Below, one piece after another: positions 1-8,787 of a stretch of 64,000 bases of DNA (position 1 is its first letter; every line of letters begins with the position of its first letter). Origin of the DNA: Microbacterium sp. SORGH_AS_0428 (lineage in GTDB: Bacteria > Actinomycetota > Actinomycetes > Actinomycetales > Microbacteriaceae); contig NZ_JAVIZT010000001.1 of assembly GCF_031453615.1 (NCBI RefSeq), forward strand, positions 558,001 to 622,000. The letters run 5' to 3'. A program made the position numbers and the translations under genes. The notes under the pieces were generated by a model. That model saw only the letters and a list, made by a program, of their open reading frames with translations. It did not search any database and was not told the origin of the DNA.

Positions 1-1319
1 GCCTTGGACGCGTCCACGTACGTGATAGCGGCGCGCGTCGCACCGTCCAGCGACGTGAACGGGATGGTCTTCGGAAGAGCCGCGACGCTCGGCACCGACG
101 TGCCGATCTCGCCCCGCAGCGTGGCGGTCGCGATCTGGTAGGGCAGCGCGCCGACGCCTTGACCGATCGTGTCGAAGCTCTGGTACGGCGAGAAGCGCTT
201 GCCGTCGGTGGCGATGACGCCGAAGTCCCAGCCCGACGTGCCGTAGTTCGGTCCGGGCAGGTATCCGGCGCCGTCTTCGTCAGCGCTCGATCCCTCGTAC
301 GCCTTCAGTGCATCGTTCTGACGCTCGGGCCAGGGCTCGTTCTGGAGGCCGCTCTCCGTCACAACCGACTCGCTGGTCCACGTCGTGTCGGATGTCGACC
401 CGAGCAGCGTGTAGCTGCGCGGTCCGGTCACCTGGGCCTTGGAGGCGACGACCAGGTACTCGGTCGCGCCGTCGACGGCCTGCCAATTGAGGGCGAGGCT
501 ACCGTCGCCCGTCGGCGTGCCGAGGCTCGCGACCGGGGTCGCCAGTTCGCGCTTGACCGTGAACATCGTCACGATCGGCTTCGCGAGCGGGTTGCCCTCC
601 CTGTCGGCGCGCTGAACGAGGTAGTACTCGTCGTGCAGAGACCACTCCGAGATCGCCGAGTCGGAGATGTCCCGCTGGCCGTCCCCTGAACGCGCGTAGG
701 TCGAATCATTGGGAACGACGCGGATGCGGCGATCGTCGGACGGGTAGGACGTCGAGCTCGCCGGCTGAACCACCGTCGCGCCTGCCTCATGCGTCAGCGC
801 GGCGTCGTAGTACACCTGGAAAGCCCAGTCGGGCGCCGCCCGGCCCTCCTCTCCCGACTGCTCGGTCTTCGGGCTGTTCGCCGCGTTGACGTCCTCGAGG
901 AGGTAGTCCACGTCGAAGTGGAACTCGTGATCACGATCGAGATCCAGCATCGGGTCGGTGTAGTCATACTGCTCCGAGAGGTCGGTGTGCAGCGCCGCGG
1001 GCACGCCGTCGATCGGGCGCAGGAAGGTGAACATCCCGACCACGAGCGTGACCACCGCGACGAGCGCCACGCCGCCGGTCACGCTGAGCCCGATGATGAG
1101 GCCCTTGCGGCGCTTTCGCGGCGGACGCGCGGCCGGCGCGGATGCGGGCGCGGCGTGCACCGGGGCGGATGCGGGCGCGGCCGGCTCAGGCGCGGCGGTC
1201 GCAGGCTGCATCGAGACGTCAGGACTAACGTGCGACGTCCAGGACGTTCCGTCCCAGTAACGTCGCCCACCGCCGCCCGCGGGATCGGGGTACCAACCGG
1301 CCGGTGTCGATTCTGCCAT
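1..1319 (-). CDS. DUF2510 domain membrane-anchored protein (C-terminus beyond window)
   Basis: About 439 codons lie in the window and the frame is still open at base 1, so the C-terminus is missing. The N-terminus carries the short DUF2510 signature (GWYPDP near residues 8-13, followed by RYWDG-SW around 20-27). A Pro/Ala-rich linker and a basic patch (RPPRKRRK) follow, then one transmembrane segment near residues 68-90. The rest is a long extracellular region, part of which (roughly residues 255-285) resembles a fibronectin III-like strand pattern. DUF2510 is a common cytoplasmic-face module of actinobacterial membrane proteins. The extracellular function is unknown. The ATG at 1319 gives the DUF2510 motif its usual position. 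Confidence 0.8.
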   Translation of the reverse strand, partial: MAESTPAGWYPDPAGGGGRRYWDGTSWTSHVSPDVSMQPATAAPEPAAPASAPVHAAPASAPAARPPRKRRKGLIIGLSVTGGVALVAVVTLVVGMFTFLRPIDGVPAALHTDLSEQYDYTDPMLDLDRDHEFHFDVDYLLEDVNAANSPKTEQSGEEGRAAPDWAFQVYYDAALTHEAGATVVQPASSTSYPSDDRRIRVVPNDSTYARSGDGQRDISDSAISEWSLHDEYYLVQRADREGNPLAKPIVTMFTVKRELATPVASLGTPTGDGSLALNWQAVDGATEYLVVASKAQVTGPRSYTLLGSTSDTTWTSESVVTESGLQNEPWPERQNDALKAYEGSSADEDGAGYLPGPNYGTSGWDFGVIATDGKRFSPYQSFDTIGQGVGALPYQIATATLRGEIGTSVPSVAALPKTIPFTSLDGATRAAITYVDASK

Positions 1320-1471
1320 GACGCCCTGATTCTCGAGATGCTGCGGGGACCTCGCACACGCTAACCGAGCAGAGGAAACTCCGTCGGAACCCTTGCGCGC
1401 ACCAGGGGGTTCCACGCTAAAGGAGTCACCGCCCGCCACCCCGCCGCCACGGCGCGGCTGTGGACAGCTCG

Positions 1472-2002
1472 TCAGTCGGCCGAGGCGTGACGCTCGCTGT
1501 GCGCCAGGTAGGCCGCAGCGTTGCGCACCAGACCCGCGCGCTCCTCATCCGTCAGCGCGCGCCGCACCTTTCCGGGCACGCCCGCCACGAGGGAGCCGTC
1601 GGGGATCTCCGCGCCCTCGAGCACGACCGCTCCCCCGGCGATGAGACAGCCGGCGCCGATGCGCGCACCGTTGAGGACGACCGCGCCCATGCCGATCAGA
1701 CTCCCGTCGCCGATCGTGCAGCCGTGCACGACCGCGTTGTGCCCGATCGACACGTCTTCGCCGACGACGACCGGATGCCCGCCGTCGACGTGCACGCTCA
1801 CCGAATCCTGCACGTTGCTGCGAGCTCCGACCGTGATGGTGTCGCCGTCGGCGCGCAACACGGCGTTGTACCAGACGCTCGCGTTCTCCCCCAGGCGCAC
1901 CCCGCCGATCAGGCGGGCACCGGCGGCCACGAATGCGGTTGCCGGCACCTCGGGCGCGGTGTCTCCGAGGGTGATCACGGATGCGGATTCCGAGACGGTC
2001 AT
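1472..2002 (-). CDS. gamma-carbonic anhydrase family protein
   Basis: A 176-residue left-handed beta-helix protein of the gamma-carbonic anhydrase/YrdA family, cytoplasmic. Hexapeptide-repeat spacing of small hydrophobic residues runs through residues 20-150. The three metal-binding histidines are visible as H71, H88 and H93, and the 5-residue spacing of the last pair matches Cam-type enzymes. The family binds Zn or Fe and may hydrate CO2, but many YrdA-like members have no demonstrated activity. The ATG at 2002 lies exactly 6 nt from a TAGGGT element that overlaps the stop codon of the upstream acyltransferase gene. The mRNA is therefore probably leaderless, and the gene can be expressed independently of its neighbour. 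Confidence 0.88.
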   Translation of the reverse strand: MTVSESASVITLGDTAPEVPATAFVAAGARLIGGVRLGENASVWYNAVLRADGDTITVGARSNVQDSVSVHVDGGHPVVVGEDVSIGHNAVVHGCTIGDGSLIGMGAVVLNGARIGAGCLIAGGAVVLEGAEIPDGSLVAGVPGKVRRALTDEERAGLVRNAAAYLAHSERHASAD

Positions 2003-2008
2003 GCCCCG

Positions 2009-2014
2009 ACCCTA
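2009..2014 (-). promoter_or_regulatory. -10 element, leaderless start of gamma-carbonic anhydrase gene
   Basis: TAGGGT on the minus strand, 6 nt before the ATG at 2002. The first three bases are also the TAG stop codon of the upstream acyltransferase gene. No Shine-Dalgarno sequence lies between. Confidence 0.55.
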
Positions 2015-4156
2015 ACCGGCGGCGCGTTCCAGTGCGGAGCGGATCGCCTCGGTGTACTGCGGCATGAGCGAGTCGACGAAGGTCACCGTGAGGTGGTCCT
2101 GATCCCGGTAGACGTCCGCACCGCCCACGACGGGGAAGCAGGTCGAATCGTCGCAGTACACGTCCGTGAAGTCGAGCAGCGTGACGCCCGGCGTCCCCTC
2201 CGCAGCCTCGCGCAGCGGATCCTTGGCGACGAGTACATCCGAGCGGGCGCCGTCGCACGCAGCCGCGTCGCGGGTTCGGAGGCACTTGTTGGGATCGGTC
2301 TCCCAGACCGGGTTGTCGACGACGGTGATCACGGGCACACCCGCATCCGTCAGCTTCGACCACGCCGAACGATAGCCCGCCACGGCCGCGTCATAGGACG
2401 AGTCGTGTCCGGACGAGGAGTACGGCGTCGTCGCGAGGGCGGAGGTGAAGACCACGTCCGGTTTCGCGTCCACGAGCGCCTGGTCGACCGCGGTGCGCCA
2501 CTCGGAGCAGGCCGCGCCGAACGCACCCGGCGTCGACAACGGGGTGTCGTTCCACGGACACGCGCCCTTGAAGAAGGTCACCAGGCGCCACCCGTTCTCG
2601 TCCGCCATCCGCTGGAACGTCGACAGCAACTGGAACGCGTGGCTGTCGCCGATCAGCGCCACCGTGGGCGCATCCGCCGCATCGGAACCGAAGGTGCAGC
2701 TCACGGGCCGCGCATCGTTCAGCTGAACGAAGCACTGCTCGTCGGCGGGCTTGTCGACCCCGGCGAATCCCGGCGCCGGGAGGACGGTGTCGGATGTAGG
2801 CGCGCCCTGGCATTCCGGGTCGAGGACGGACTGCGCACCGAAGCAGGACGGCGGGTCGCTGCGCAGCTGTTCGAGCTGCGCCACGCCGTCTCGGTACGCG
2901 GGGGCATTCAGCGCCCAGGCCCCGCCCGCGGTGCCGGCCACCAGCACCATCGCGGCGAGTGATGCCCAGAGCGTCACGCGAGGGCGCCGGGAGGTGAGCA
3001 CACGCCAGGAGCGCGCCGGATCCTCGACGAACTTCTTGGTGAGCCACGCGAGCACGAAGCAGATGGCCAGCAAGGCGACGCGGTGGTAGATGCTCAATCC
3101 CCAGAAGGGCACGGAGGGCGCGATGATGATCAACGGCCAGTGCCAGAGATAGAGCGAGTACGAGATGTCACCGGTGAAGCGCATCGGCGCGACCGACAGG
3201 ATGCGGGTCGGATACCACCATCGGGCGGAGTTGGAGGCTGCGATCACGGCGGCGGCGCCGAGCGCCGGAAGCAGGGCCGCGTAGCCGGGGAACGGCGTCG
3301 CGGAGTCGAAGCGGAAGGCCGTGTAGACGAGGGCGATGATGCCGGCCCAGCCGAGCACGAAGCTCGCGGCCGCGTGACGCACACGCAGCGCCGGCACCAG
3401 CGCGATCATGGCACCGAGTCCGAACTCCCACATCCGCGTGAAGGTGACGAAGTACGCAGGCGCCGGGTCGTTGAGGGTGAAGACGATGCAGAACACGAGC
3501 GACGCGGCGCTCACCGCACCCAGTGCGATCAGGACGGCGCGGCGGCGACGGCCGGCGAAGAATCGCACACCGATCCATGCCGCAAGAAGCATGATCAGCG
3601 GCCAGAGCACATAGAACTGCTCCTCGAGCGAGAGCGACCAGTAGTGCTGCACCATCGCCGCTTCCCCGGAGTTGCCGAGGTAGTCGACGGAGGCGACGGC
3701 GAGGTACCAGTTCTCGACGTAGAAGGTCGACGCGATGATCTCGCTGACCTCCCGTTGCAGACCCGAGATGGGCATGAGGTACGGGGATGCGGCGACGATC
3801 GCGCAGAAGAGCAGAACCAGAAGCGAGGCCGGCAGCAGGCGCCGCGCGCGACGGGCCCAGAACTGCGCCAGGCGCACGGTTCCGGTCGCCGTCAGCTCGC
3901 GCATCAGATGCCCCGTGATCAGGAAGCCCGAGATCACGAAGAAGACATCGACACCGACATAGCCCCCGGGGATCCGCCCCGGCCAGAAGTGGTAGAGCAC
4001 GACCAGCAGCACGGCGATCGCGCGCAGGCCCTGCACGTGCGGGATGAAGCGCGAGGGTTCCGCGTGCTCGGGCGACGCACCGGTCGGCTGACGACGGCGC
4101 GGGCGCGCCGGCTCGTCCAGATTCTGCGGAGTCCGGGCGGGGTCTGAGGCTGACAC
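2012..4156 (-). CDS. OatA-like acyltransferase: acyltransferase-3 membrane domain plus SGNH domain
   Basis: 714 residues. After a 45-residue cytoplasmic tail, an acyltransferase-3 domain of about ten membrane segments spans roughly residues 38-400. It opens with the family motif of an arginine (QGLRAIAV), the histidine in YHFWPG and GGYVGVDVFFVISGFL. A C-terminal extracellular SGNH-hydrolase-like domain follows from about residue 440, with the serine in ALIGDSHA and a late Asp/His pair (DQDH). Proteins of this architecture move acetyl groups across the membrane onto surface polysaccharides or muramic acid. The exact acceptor here is unknown. The GTG start at 4156 is chosen because TAACGT lies exactly 6 nt upstream. 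Confidence 0.88.
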   Translation of the reverse strand: MSASDPARTPQNLDEPARPRRRQPTGASPEHAEPSRFIPHVQGLRAIAVLLVVLYHFWPGRIPGGYVGVDVFFVISGFLITGHLMRELTATGTVRLAQFWARRARRLLPASLLVLLFCAIVAASPYLMPISGLQREVSEIIASTFYVENWYLAVASVDYLGNSGEAAMVQHYWSLSLEEQFYVLWPLIMLLAAWIGVRFFAGRRRRAVLIALGAVSAASLVFCIVFTLNDPAPAYFVTFTRMWEFGLGAMIALVPALRVRHAAASFVLGWAGIIALVYTAFRFDSATPFPGYAALLPALGAAAVIAASNSARWWYPTRILSVAPMRFTGDISYSLYLWHWPLIIIAPSVPFWGLSIYHRVALLAICFVLAWLTKKFVEDPARSWRVLTSRRPRVTLWASLAAMVLVAGTAGGAWALNAPAYRDGVAQLEQLRSDPPSCFGAQSVLDPECQGAPTSDTVLPAPGFAGVDKPADEQCFVQLNDARPVSCTFGSDAADAPTVALIGDSHAFQLLSTFQRMADENGWRLVTFFKGACPWNDTPLSTPGAFGAACSEWRTAVDQALVDAKPDVVFTSALATTPYSSSGHDSSYDAAVAGYRSAWSKLTDAGVPVITVVDNPVWETDPNKCLRTRDAAACDGARSDVLVAKDPLREAAEGTPGVTLLDFTDVYCDDSTCFPVVGGADVYRDQDHLTVTFVDSLMPQYTEAIRSALERAAG

Positions 4157-4162
4157 CCTCCG

Positions 4163-4168
4163 ACGTTA
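4163..4168 (-). promoter_or_regulatory. -10 element, leaderless start of acyltransferase gene
   Basis: TAACGT on the minus strand, 6 nt before the GTG at 4156. It is divergent from the dps promoter about 90 bp away. Confidence 0.55.
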
Positions 4169-4235
4169 GCCGCAGGTCCCCCGGAATCGCGTCTGCGGCA
4201 CGATCTGCGATCGTGTGAGCCCAGCCTCATCTTGC

Positions 4236-4263
4236 TTGCGGAATTTCTCCGGCTGGTTAGCGT
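4236..4263 (+). promoter_or_regulatory. probable dps promoter
   Basis: TTGCGG at 4236-4241 and TAGCGT at 4258-4263 are separated by 16 nt. Transcription would start near 4270, giving a leader of about 35 nt that carries the GGAAGG ribosome site at 4293-4298. Confidence 0.45.
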
Positions 4264-4305
4264 TTGATTCAGCAGATGCGACTGCCCGAAACGGAAGGCT
4301 TTGTC

Positions 4306-4791
4306 ATGACGAAGAACCAGACCATCCCCGCCAGCGCTGCCGACCCGACCGTCGCCGCCGGAGCCGCGCAGTTCCTCACCCCCGTCACGCTGGGCCTGCA
4401 GGCCCTTGCCGTCACCGGCAAGCAGGCGCACTGGAACGTGCGCGGCGCGAACTTCATCGCCATCCACGAGCTCCTCGACTCCGTCGTGGAGCACGCACAG
4501 GGCTGGGCCGACGAGACCGCCGAGCGCATCGTCGCCCTGGGTCTGCCGGTGGACGCCCGCCTGTCGACGATCGCGGCGAAGGTCGCCCCGTCGTCCGTGC
4601 CCGCCGGCTTCACGCAGTGGGACGACATGATCCGCCACATCGTCGCCGACATCGACACGATCATCGTCGATGTCCAGACGGCGATCGACGGCCTCGATGA
4701 GATCGACCTCACGAGCCAGGACATCGTCATCGGCATCCGTGCCGGCCTCGAGAAGGACCGCTGGTTCCTCTCGGCCCACCTCGCCGAGTAA
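4306..4791 (+). CDS. dps: Dps family ferritin-like DNA-protection protein
   Basis: 161 residues, the normal Dps length. The inter-subunit ferroxidase ligands are all present as H42, H54, D69 and E73, with exactly the spacing of E. coli Dps (51/63/78/82). The protein should assemble into a dodecamer that oxidises and stores iron and shields DNA from peroxide. The ATG at 4306 is preferred over an in-frame upstream ATG at 4264 because GGAAGG lies 7 nt before it and the upstream extension is not Dps-like. It is monocistronic and ends at a strong bidirectional hairpin shared with the convergent flavin reductase gene. Confidence 0.93.
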   Translation: MTKNQTIPASAADPTVAAGAAQFLTPVTLGLQALAVTGKQAHWNVRGANFIAIHELLDSVVEHAQGWADETAERIVALGLPVDARLSTIAAKVAPSSVPAGFTQWDDMIRHIVADIDTIIVDVQTAIDGLDEIDLTSQDIVIGIRAGLEKDRWFLSAHLAE

Positions 4792-4799
4792 CCGGAACG

Positions 4800-4848
4800 C
4801 ACACCGAAAGACCCCCGTCCTCCGAGGAGGCGGGGGTCTTTCGGTGTG
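4800..4848. terminator. bidirectional terminator between dps and flavin reductase gene
   Basis: An 18-bp perfect inverted repeat (4800-4817 with 4831-4848) whose arms contain AAAGACCCCCG and CGGGGGTCTTT. It lies between two convergent genes. Confidence 0.85.
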
Positions 4849-4854
4849 GAAGGG

Positions 4855-5436
4855 TCAGTCGATGCGCGAGTGGTCGCCGAGACGGTGCCACGAACGGTTG
4901 TGGTAAACCAGCGCGTCGCCGTGCTCACCGGGCTGCACGTCGCGGTTGATACCCGACTGCAGGGCGTGAGCGGCGATGACCGTGGATCCTCCCGCGTTCA
5001 TGCGCTCGATGATGGCGCAGCGCACCCAGGCCCGGACGCCGTTGTACAGAGGCTCCCCGGTGACCAGGCGGCTCCAGCTCTCGGGGTCCGCGAAGCGGTC
5101 GATGCCGCTCGTCGACGCGAGCTTAGCGACACCGAGGTCGTCGCTGTCGAGGAGATGGACGACGACCGTGTCGGCCGCGAGGATCGCGGGGGTCGCCGAC
5201 GACAGGGCGGAGACCGAGAAGATCAGCAGCGGCGGCTCAGCGCTCACCGACGAAACCGAGGTGGCGGTCAGCGCGACCGGGCCGTCCGGCCCCTCGGCCG
5301 TGATGACCGCGACGCCGCCCGGGTGGCCGCGGAACAGTGCCTTGAACTCGTCCGGCGACAGCGAGGCGCCGGCGAAACGGTCGCGCTCGGCGCCGTGCTC
5401 GTCGAGCGGGTTCGACAGGGGTGCGGGAGTGGTCAT
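4855..5436 (-). CDS. flavin reductase family protein
   Basis: 193 residues matching the FMN-binding split-barrel flavin reductase family (residues about 27-180). These enzymes use NAD(P)H to reduce FMN or FAD for a partner monooxygenase. The conserved N-terminal block with GGVAVITA and the TATSVSSVS flavin-phosphate loop are visible. The adjacent same-strand flavoprotein at 5498-6616 could be a partner, but that enzyme has its own FAD and NAD(P)H motifs, so the link is weak. The ATG at 5436 has TAGCGT exactly 6 nt upstream and no ribosome site, so a leaderless transcript is likely. Confidence 0.87.
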   Translation of the reverse strand: MTTPAPLSNPLDEHGAERDRFAGASLSPDEFKALFRGHPGGVAVITAEGPDGPVALTATSVSSVSAEPPLLIFSVSALSSATPAILAADTVVVHLLDSDDLGVAKLASTSGIDRFADPESWSRLVTGEPLYNGVRAWVRCAIIERMNAGGSTVIAAHALQSGINRDVQPGEHGDALVYHNRSWHRLGDHSRID

Positions 5437-5442
5437 ACGTCG

Positions 5443-5448
5443 ACGCTA
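5443..5448 (-). promoter_or_regulatory. -10 element, leaderless start of flavin reductase gene
   Basis: TAGCGT on the minus strand, 6 nt before the ATG at 5436. Confidence 0.55.
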
Positions 5449-5497
5449 CGACTTTCATGTTTCGGGCAGGGCACAGGCCGACACACAGCGCAACGCA

Positions 5498-6616
5498 TCA
5501 TCCGGCGATCGCCACCTCGGGCGTCTGGAGCACGCCGTCCGCCACGAGCTGACGCACGGCGGATCGGCCGGCCCGGTTGGCGCCGACCGTCGACTGCGAG
5601 GGTCCGTAGCCGATGAGGAACAGCCGCGGCTCGTCCAGGGCGCGTGAGTCTTCGACCCGGATGCCGCCGGCCGGCGTCCGCAGCCGGAGCGGCGCGAGGT
5701 GGTCCAGGGCGGGGCGGAAGCCCGTCGCCCAGAGGATCACGTCGGCACGCTCGAAGGTGCCGTCCGGCATCCGTACGCCATCGGGTTCGATCGCGCGGAA
5801 CATCGGATGCCGCACGAGCACACCTCGTCGATCTGCTTCGCGTGCCCACGGCGTCCAGTGCATCCCCGTGACCGAGATGACGCTGCCGGAGGGCAGCCCC
5901 TGACGCACTCGCTGCTCGACGCCCGCGATCGCGGCGACACGCGCCGGGATGTCGAACGCGTCGTCGCGCCACTCCGGCTCGCGCCGGGTGACCCAGAACG
6001 TGTCCGTCACCCGCGAGATCTCCTCGAGAAGCTGCACACCCGACACGCCTGCTCCGACGATCACCACGCGCTTGCCGGCGAACTCCTCGGCGGAGACGTA
6101 ATCGTGCACGTGTAGCTGCACACCGCGGAAACTCTCGCGCCCGGGCACAGCCGGCCAGTGCGGTCTCGTCCACGTGCCGGTCGCGTTGATCACGTATCGC
6201 GCCGCGAACGTGCCCGCATCCGTCTCGACCCGCAACCGGTCACCGTCACGCGAGACCGCGCGCACCCGCACGGGGCGGCGCACCCGCAGATCGAAACGCT
6301 CCTCGTAGGCGGCGAAGTACGGCGGAAGGACGTCGCGGCTCGACGCGGCGGGATCCGCCGGCGGAACGGGAAAACCGGGAAGCTCATGGATGCCGTTGAC
6401 CGTCGCCATGCGCAGCGACTCCCATCGGTGCTGCCACGCTCCGCCCGGTGCCGATTCTGCGTCGAGCACCACGAACGTCCCCGCATCGGACGCCTGCGCT
6501 TCGAGCGGACGGAATCCACGGCGATGCAGGTGATAGGCGGCGGAGAGCCCCGCCTGACCGGCTCCGATCACGACGACATCCACGGGCACGCCGACGGCGG
6601 CATCGGATGTGGTCAT
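5498..6616 (-). CDS. flavin-containing monooxygenase-like NAD(P)/FAD oxidoreductase
   Basis: 372 residues with two Rossmann motifs: GAGQAG near residue 18 for FAD and GAGVSG near residue 170 for NAD(P)H. An ATGFRP-type motif lies near residue 297. This is the layout of the flavin monooxygenase/YhiO-like group, which includes N-hydroxylases, Baeyer-Villiger-like enzymes and thioredoxin-reductase-like proteins. The substrate cannot be read from sequence. It is cytoplasmic, with no membrane segment. The start at 6616 places the FAD motif at the usual distance from the N-terminus. Confidence 0.82.
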   Translation of the reverse strand: MTTSDAAVGVPVDVVVIGAGQAGLSAAYHLHRRGFRPLEAQASDAGTFVVLDAESAPGGAWQHRWESLRMATVNGIHELPGFPVPPADPAASSRDVLPPYFAAYEERFDLRVRRPVRVRAVSRDGDRLRVETDAGTFAARYVINATGTWTRPHWPAVPGRESFRGVQLHVHDYVSAEEFAGKRVVIVGAGVSGVQLLEEISRVTDTFWVTRREPEWRDDAFDIPARVAAIAGVEQRVRQGLPSGSVISVTGMHWTPWAREADRRGVLVRHPMFRAIEPDGVRMPDGTFERADVILWATGFRPALDHLAPLRLRTPAGGIRVEDSRALDEPRLFLIGYGPSQSTVGANRAGRSAVRQLVADGVLQTPEVAIAG

Positions 6617-6655
6617 GTCGCATTCAACGCCCGCGAGACTCGGCGCATTCCGCCC

Positions 6656-7300
6656 TCAGGCCGACAGCGCCTCAGCGATCGGCGTCTGGCCCGCTCCGAA
6701 GCGGATCGTGCGACGCACCGTCGTGGCATCGGCGAGGGTCTCGGCGATCACCGCGGCCACGTCGGCCCTGGCGATCTCTCCCCGCCCCGTCGGGTCGGTG
6801 GTGATGCGGCCGGTCGCGTCGTCAGAGGTCAAGGTCCCGGGGCCGAGCACTGTCCACTCGAGCGAGCTGCGCCGCAGGTGCTCGTCGGCCGCCAGCTTCG
6901 CGTCGGCGTACGGGAAGAAGGAATCGGAGGGATCGATGCCGTGATCCGGCGAGGAGCCGATCCACGAGACCATCACGAAGCGCGAGACGGAGGCCGTCTC
7001 GGCTGCGTCCATCGCTCGGATGGCGGCGTCCCGATCGACGGCGTAGGTGCGTGCCGCGTCACCTCCGCCGGCTCCCGCCGACCATACGACGGCGTCATGA
7101 CCCGCGACGGCGTCGGACAGTGTCTTCGTGTCCGCGGCGGCGACGTCCAGAACCAGCGCGGTCGCCCCTGCTGCGTGGACGTCGTCGACGTGATCAGGGT
7201 TGCGAACGACGGAGGTGACCTCGTCTCCTCGCTCCGCGAGCAGGCGTGCCAGCAGGAGAGCGATCTTGCCGTGTCCACCGATGATGAGGATGCGAGACAT
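6656..7300 (-). CDS. NAD(P)-binding Rossmann protein, NmrA/atypical SDR type
   Basis: 214 residues opening with the nucleotide-binding loop IIGGHGKIA at residues 5-13. The rest follows the NAD(P)H-binding (YwnB/YhfK-like) family, with VVWSAGAGGG near residue 75. Members are flavin- or nucleotide-binding reductases or regulators of undefined substrate. The ATG at 7300 has AAAGGACGG just upstream and is preferred to in-frame starts further out that add non-homologous residues. It lies downstream of the YchJ gene on the same strand with a 35-nt gap, so the two may be cotranscribed. Confidence 0.82.
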   Translation of the reverse strand: MSRILIIGGHGKIALLLARLLAERGDEVTSVVRNPDHVDDVHAAGATALVLDVAAADTKTLSDAVAGHDAVVWSAGAGGGDAARTYAVDRDAAIRAMDAAETASVSRFVMVSWIGSSPDHGIDPSDSFFPYADAKLAADEHLRRSSLEWTVLGPGTLTSDDATGRITTDPTGRGEIARADVAAVIAETLADATTVRRTIRFGAGQTPIAEALSA

Positions 7301-7335
7301 GGTCCGTCCTTTCGCGTCGTGAGCGTGCAACCAGC

Positions 7336-7746
7336 CTACGTACCGCGCCCGGAGGGAGGGCCGGGCGGGTCGAGGATGCCGTCGAGGTACCACCATCTGG
7401 CGCTCTGCTTCACGAACCGGCTGCGCTCGTGCAGCACACCCGATGACGAGCCCTCACGCCACGCGGCACGGAACTCCACGGTGCCCTTTCGATCGTCCGG
7501 CGACCCTCCGACCGTGTCCAGGATCGTCAGGCCGCGCCAGCGCACGTCATGGTCGATGGTCAGCTCCGTCGGTCGCGTGCCGGGATGCCAGGTCTCGAAG
7601 AGGTACTCCGCGTCCTCTCGCACGAACGCCGTGTAGCGCGAACGCATGAGCGCCTCGGCGGTCAGCGGGGGTGTGCCCGCCAGGGCGGGGCCGCAGCATT
7701 CGCCGAAGGAGCGCACGCTCCCGCACGGGCACGGCTGGTTGTCCAT
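7336..7746 (-). CDS. YchJ family protein with SEC-C zinc motif
   Basis: 136 residues. The N-terminal CPCGS-x6-ECCGP block (residues 6-20) is the SEC-C type metal-binding motif. It is followed by the YchJ/UPF0225 domain, an NTF2-like fold whose signature begins at TAEALMRSRYTAFV (residues 29-42). The function of the family is unknown. The start at 7746 is chosen because it puts the cysteine motif at the very N-terminus, as in homologues, with GAGGA a few bases before the ATG. Confidence 0.87.
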   Translation of the reverse strand: MDNQPCPCGSVRSFGECCGPALAGTPPLTAEALMRSRYTAFVREDAEYLFETWHPGTRPTELTIDHDVRWRGLTILDTVGGSPDDRKGTVEFRAAWREGSSSGVLHERSRFVKQSARWWYLDGILDPPGPPSGRGT

Positions 7747-7834
7747 CCGACGATCCTCACCCGCGGGCCGATCCGACGCAATATTCGCCGAGGAGTCGGC
7801 GTTACAGCCGGTGAGACCCCGAGGAACGAGCACC

Positions 7835-8758
7835 ATGAACCGCACCCAGATCCCTGCCACCGGCGAGCTTCTCCCCGACGAGACCGCCATGGACGCGGTG
7901 ACCCTCCGCGTCGGCGACCTCGAGAAGATGACGGGGTTCTACGGGTCCGCGATCGCGCTGGAGCCCATCGAGGAACGCGCGCGCGGACGCGAGGTCCATC
8001 GCGTCCTCGGGCGCGGTGGAGTCTCGATGGTGCGCCTGGTGCACACGCCGGATCTCCCCCTCGCCGCGCCCGGCTCCGCCGGTCTCTTCCACACCGCCTT
8101 CCTGTTCGACGACGCTGCCACTCTCGCCGCCACCGTCTACCGGACGGTGCAGGACGCTCGCGCCCGGTTCACGGGGTCGAGCGATCATCTCGTCAGCGAG
8201 GCGTTCTACTTCACGGATCCCGAGGGCAACGGAATCGAGTTGTACACCGACCGATCGCGCGATCTCTGGCGCCACGTCGACGGGGAGGTGCAGATGGACA
8301 CGGTGTTCCTGGACCCGAACGATTACCTCCGCACCCACCTCACACAAGACGCCTTCGATCGGGTGTCCGCCGAGCCCGGCCGGGTCGGACACGTCCATCT
8401 CCAAGTGGGCGACATCGCGCCGGCGCGGCGCTTCTACGTCGACGCTCTCGGCTTCGCCCCCTCGTTCACCGCGATCCCGACGGCGCTGTTCGCATCGGCC
8501 GGGGGGTATCACCACCACGTCGCCATGAACACCTGGAACAGCGCGGGCGCGGGGCCCCGGGCAGCGAGTCTCGGCCTCGGCGAAGTGGCACTGGCGGTGC
8601 CCGATCGCGCGGCGCTGGACGCACTGGCCGACCGGCTGCGCCGCTCGGGCATCCCCTTCGACGACGACGGCCTCACGGTGACGGCCAGCGACCCGTGGGG
8701 CACGCGGGTCACCGTCACGGTCGGCGGCACCAGCACGGACGAGCTGCTGACGCGATGA
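7835..8758 (+). CDS. VOC-family protein, catechol 2,3-dioxygenase-like
   Basis: 307 residues containing two glyoxalase/extradiol-dioxygenase (VOC) modules, about residues 25-140 and 185-300. Metal-ligand-like residues are visible: the histidine in GHVHLQVGD of the second module, the HHHVAMNTW segment and the glutamate of GNGIELYTD. This layout matches CatE-like extradiol dioxygenases of Bacillus and actinobacteria. The substrate is inferred only. The start at 7835 has GAGGAACGAG directly upstream. The following membrane-protein gene overlaps or abuts the stop codon, so the two genes and the FUSC gene may form an operon. Confidence 0.82.
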   Translation: MNRTQIPATGELLPDETAMDAVTLRVGDLEKMTGFYGSAIALEPIEERARGREVHRVLGRGGVSMVRLVHTPDLPLAAPGSAGLFHTAFLFDDAATLAATVYRTVQDARARFTGSSDHLVSEAFYFTDPEGNGIELYTDRSRDLWRHVDGEVQMDTVFLDPNDYLRTHLTQDAFDRVSAEPGRVGHVHLQVGDIAPARRFYVDALGFAPSFTAIPTALFASAGGYHHHVAMNTWNSAGAGPRAASLGLGEVALAVPDRAALDALADRLRRSGIPFDDDGLTVTASDPWGTRVTVTVGGTSTDELLTR

Positions 8759-8775
8759 AGCGGCGCGGCGCCCCG

Positions 8776-8781
8776 TACCCT
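8776..8781 (+). promoter_or_regulatory. -10 element, leaderless start of the small membrane protein gene
   Basis: TACCCT lies exactly 6 nt before the GTG at 8788, just inside or after the end of the VOC gene. Confidence 0.45.
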
Positions 8782-8787
8782 GAACGG

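Noticed and set aside
1320..1471. Possible small gene in the 152-bp gap before the gamma-carbonic anhydrase end
   Set aside because: No frame with a credible start, ribosome site and composition; it looks like upstream sequence of the DUF2510 gene.
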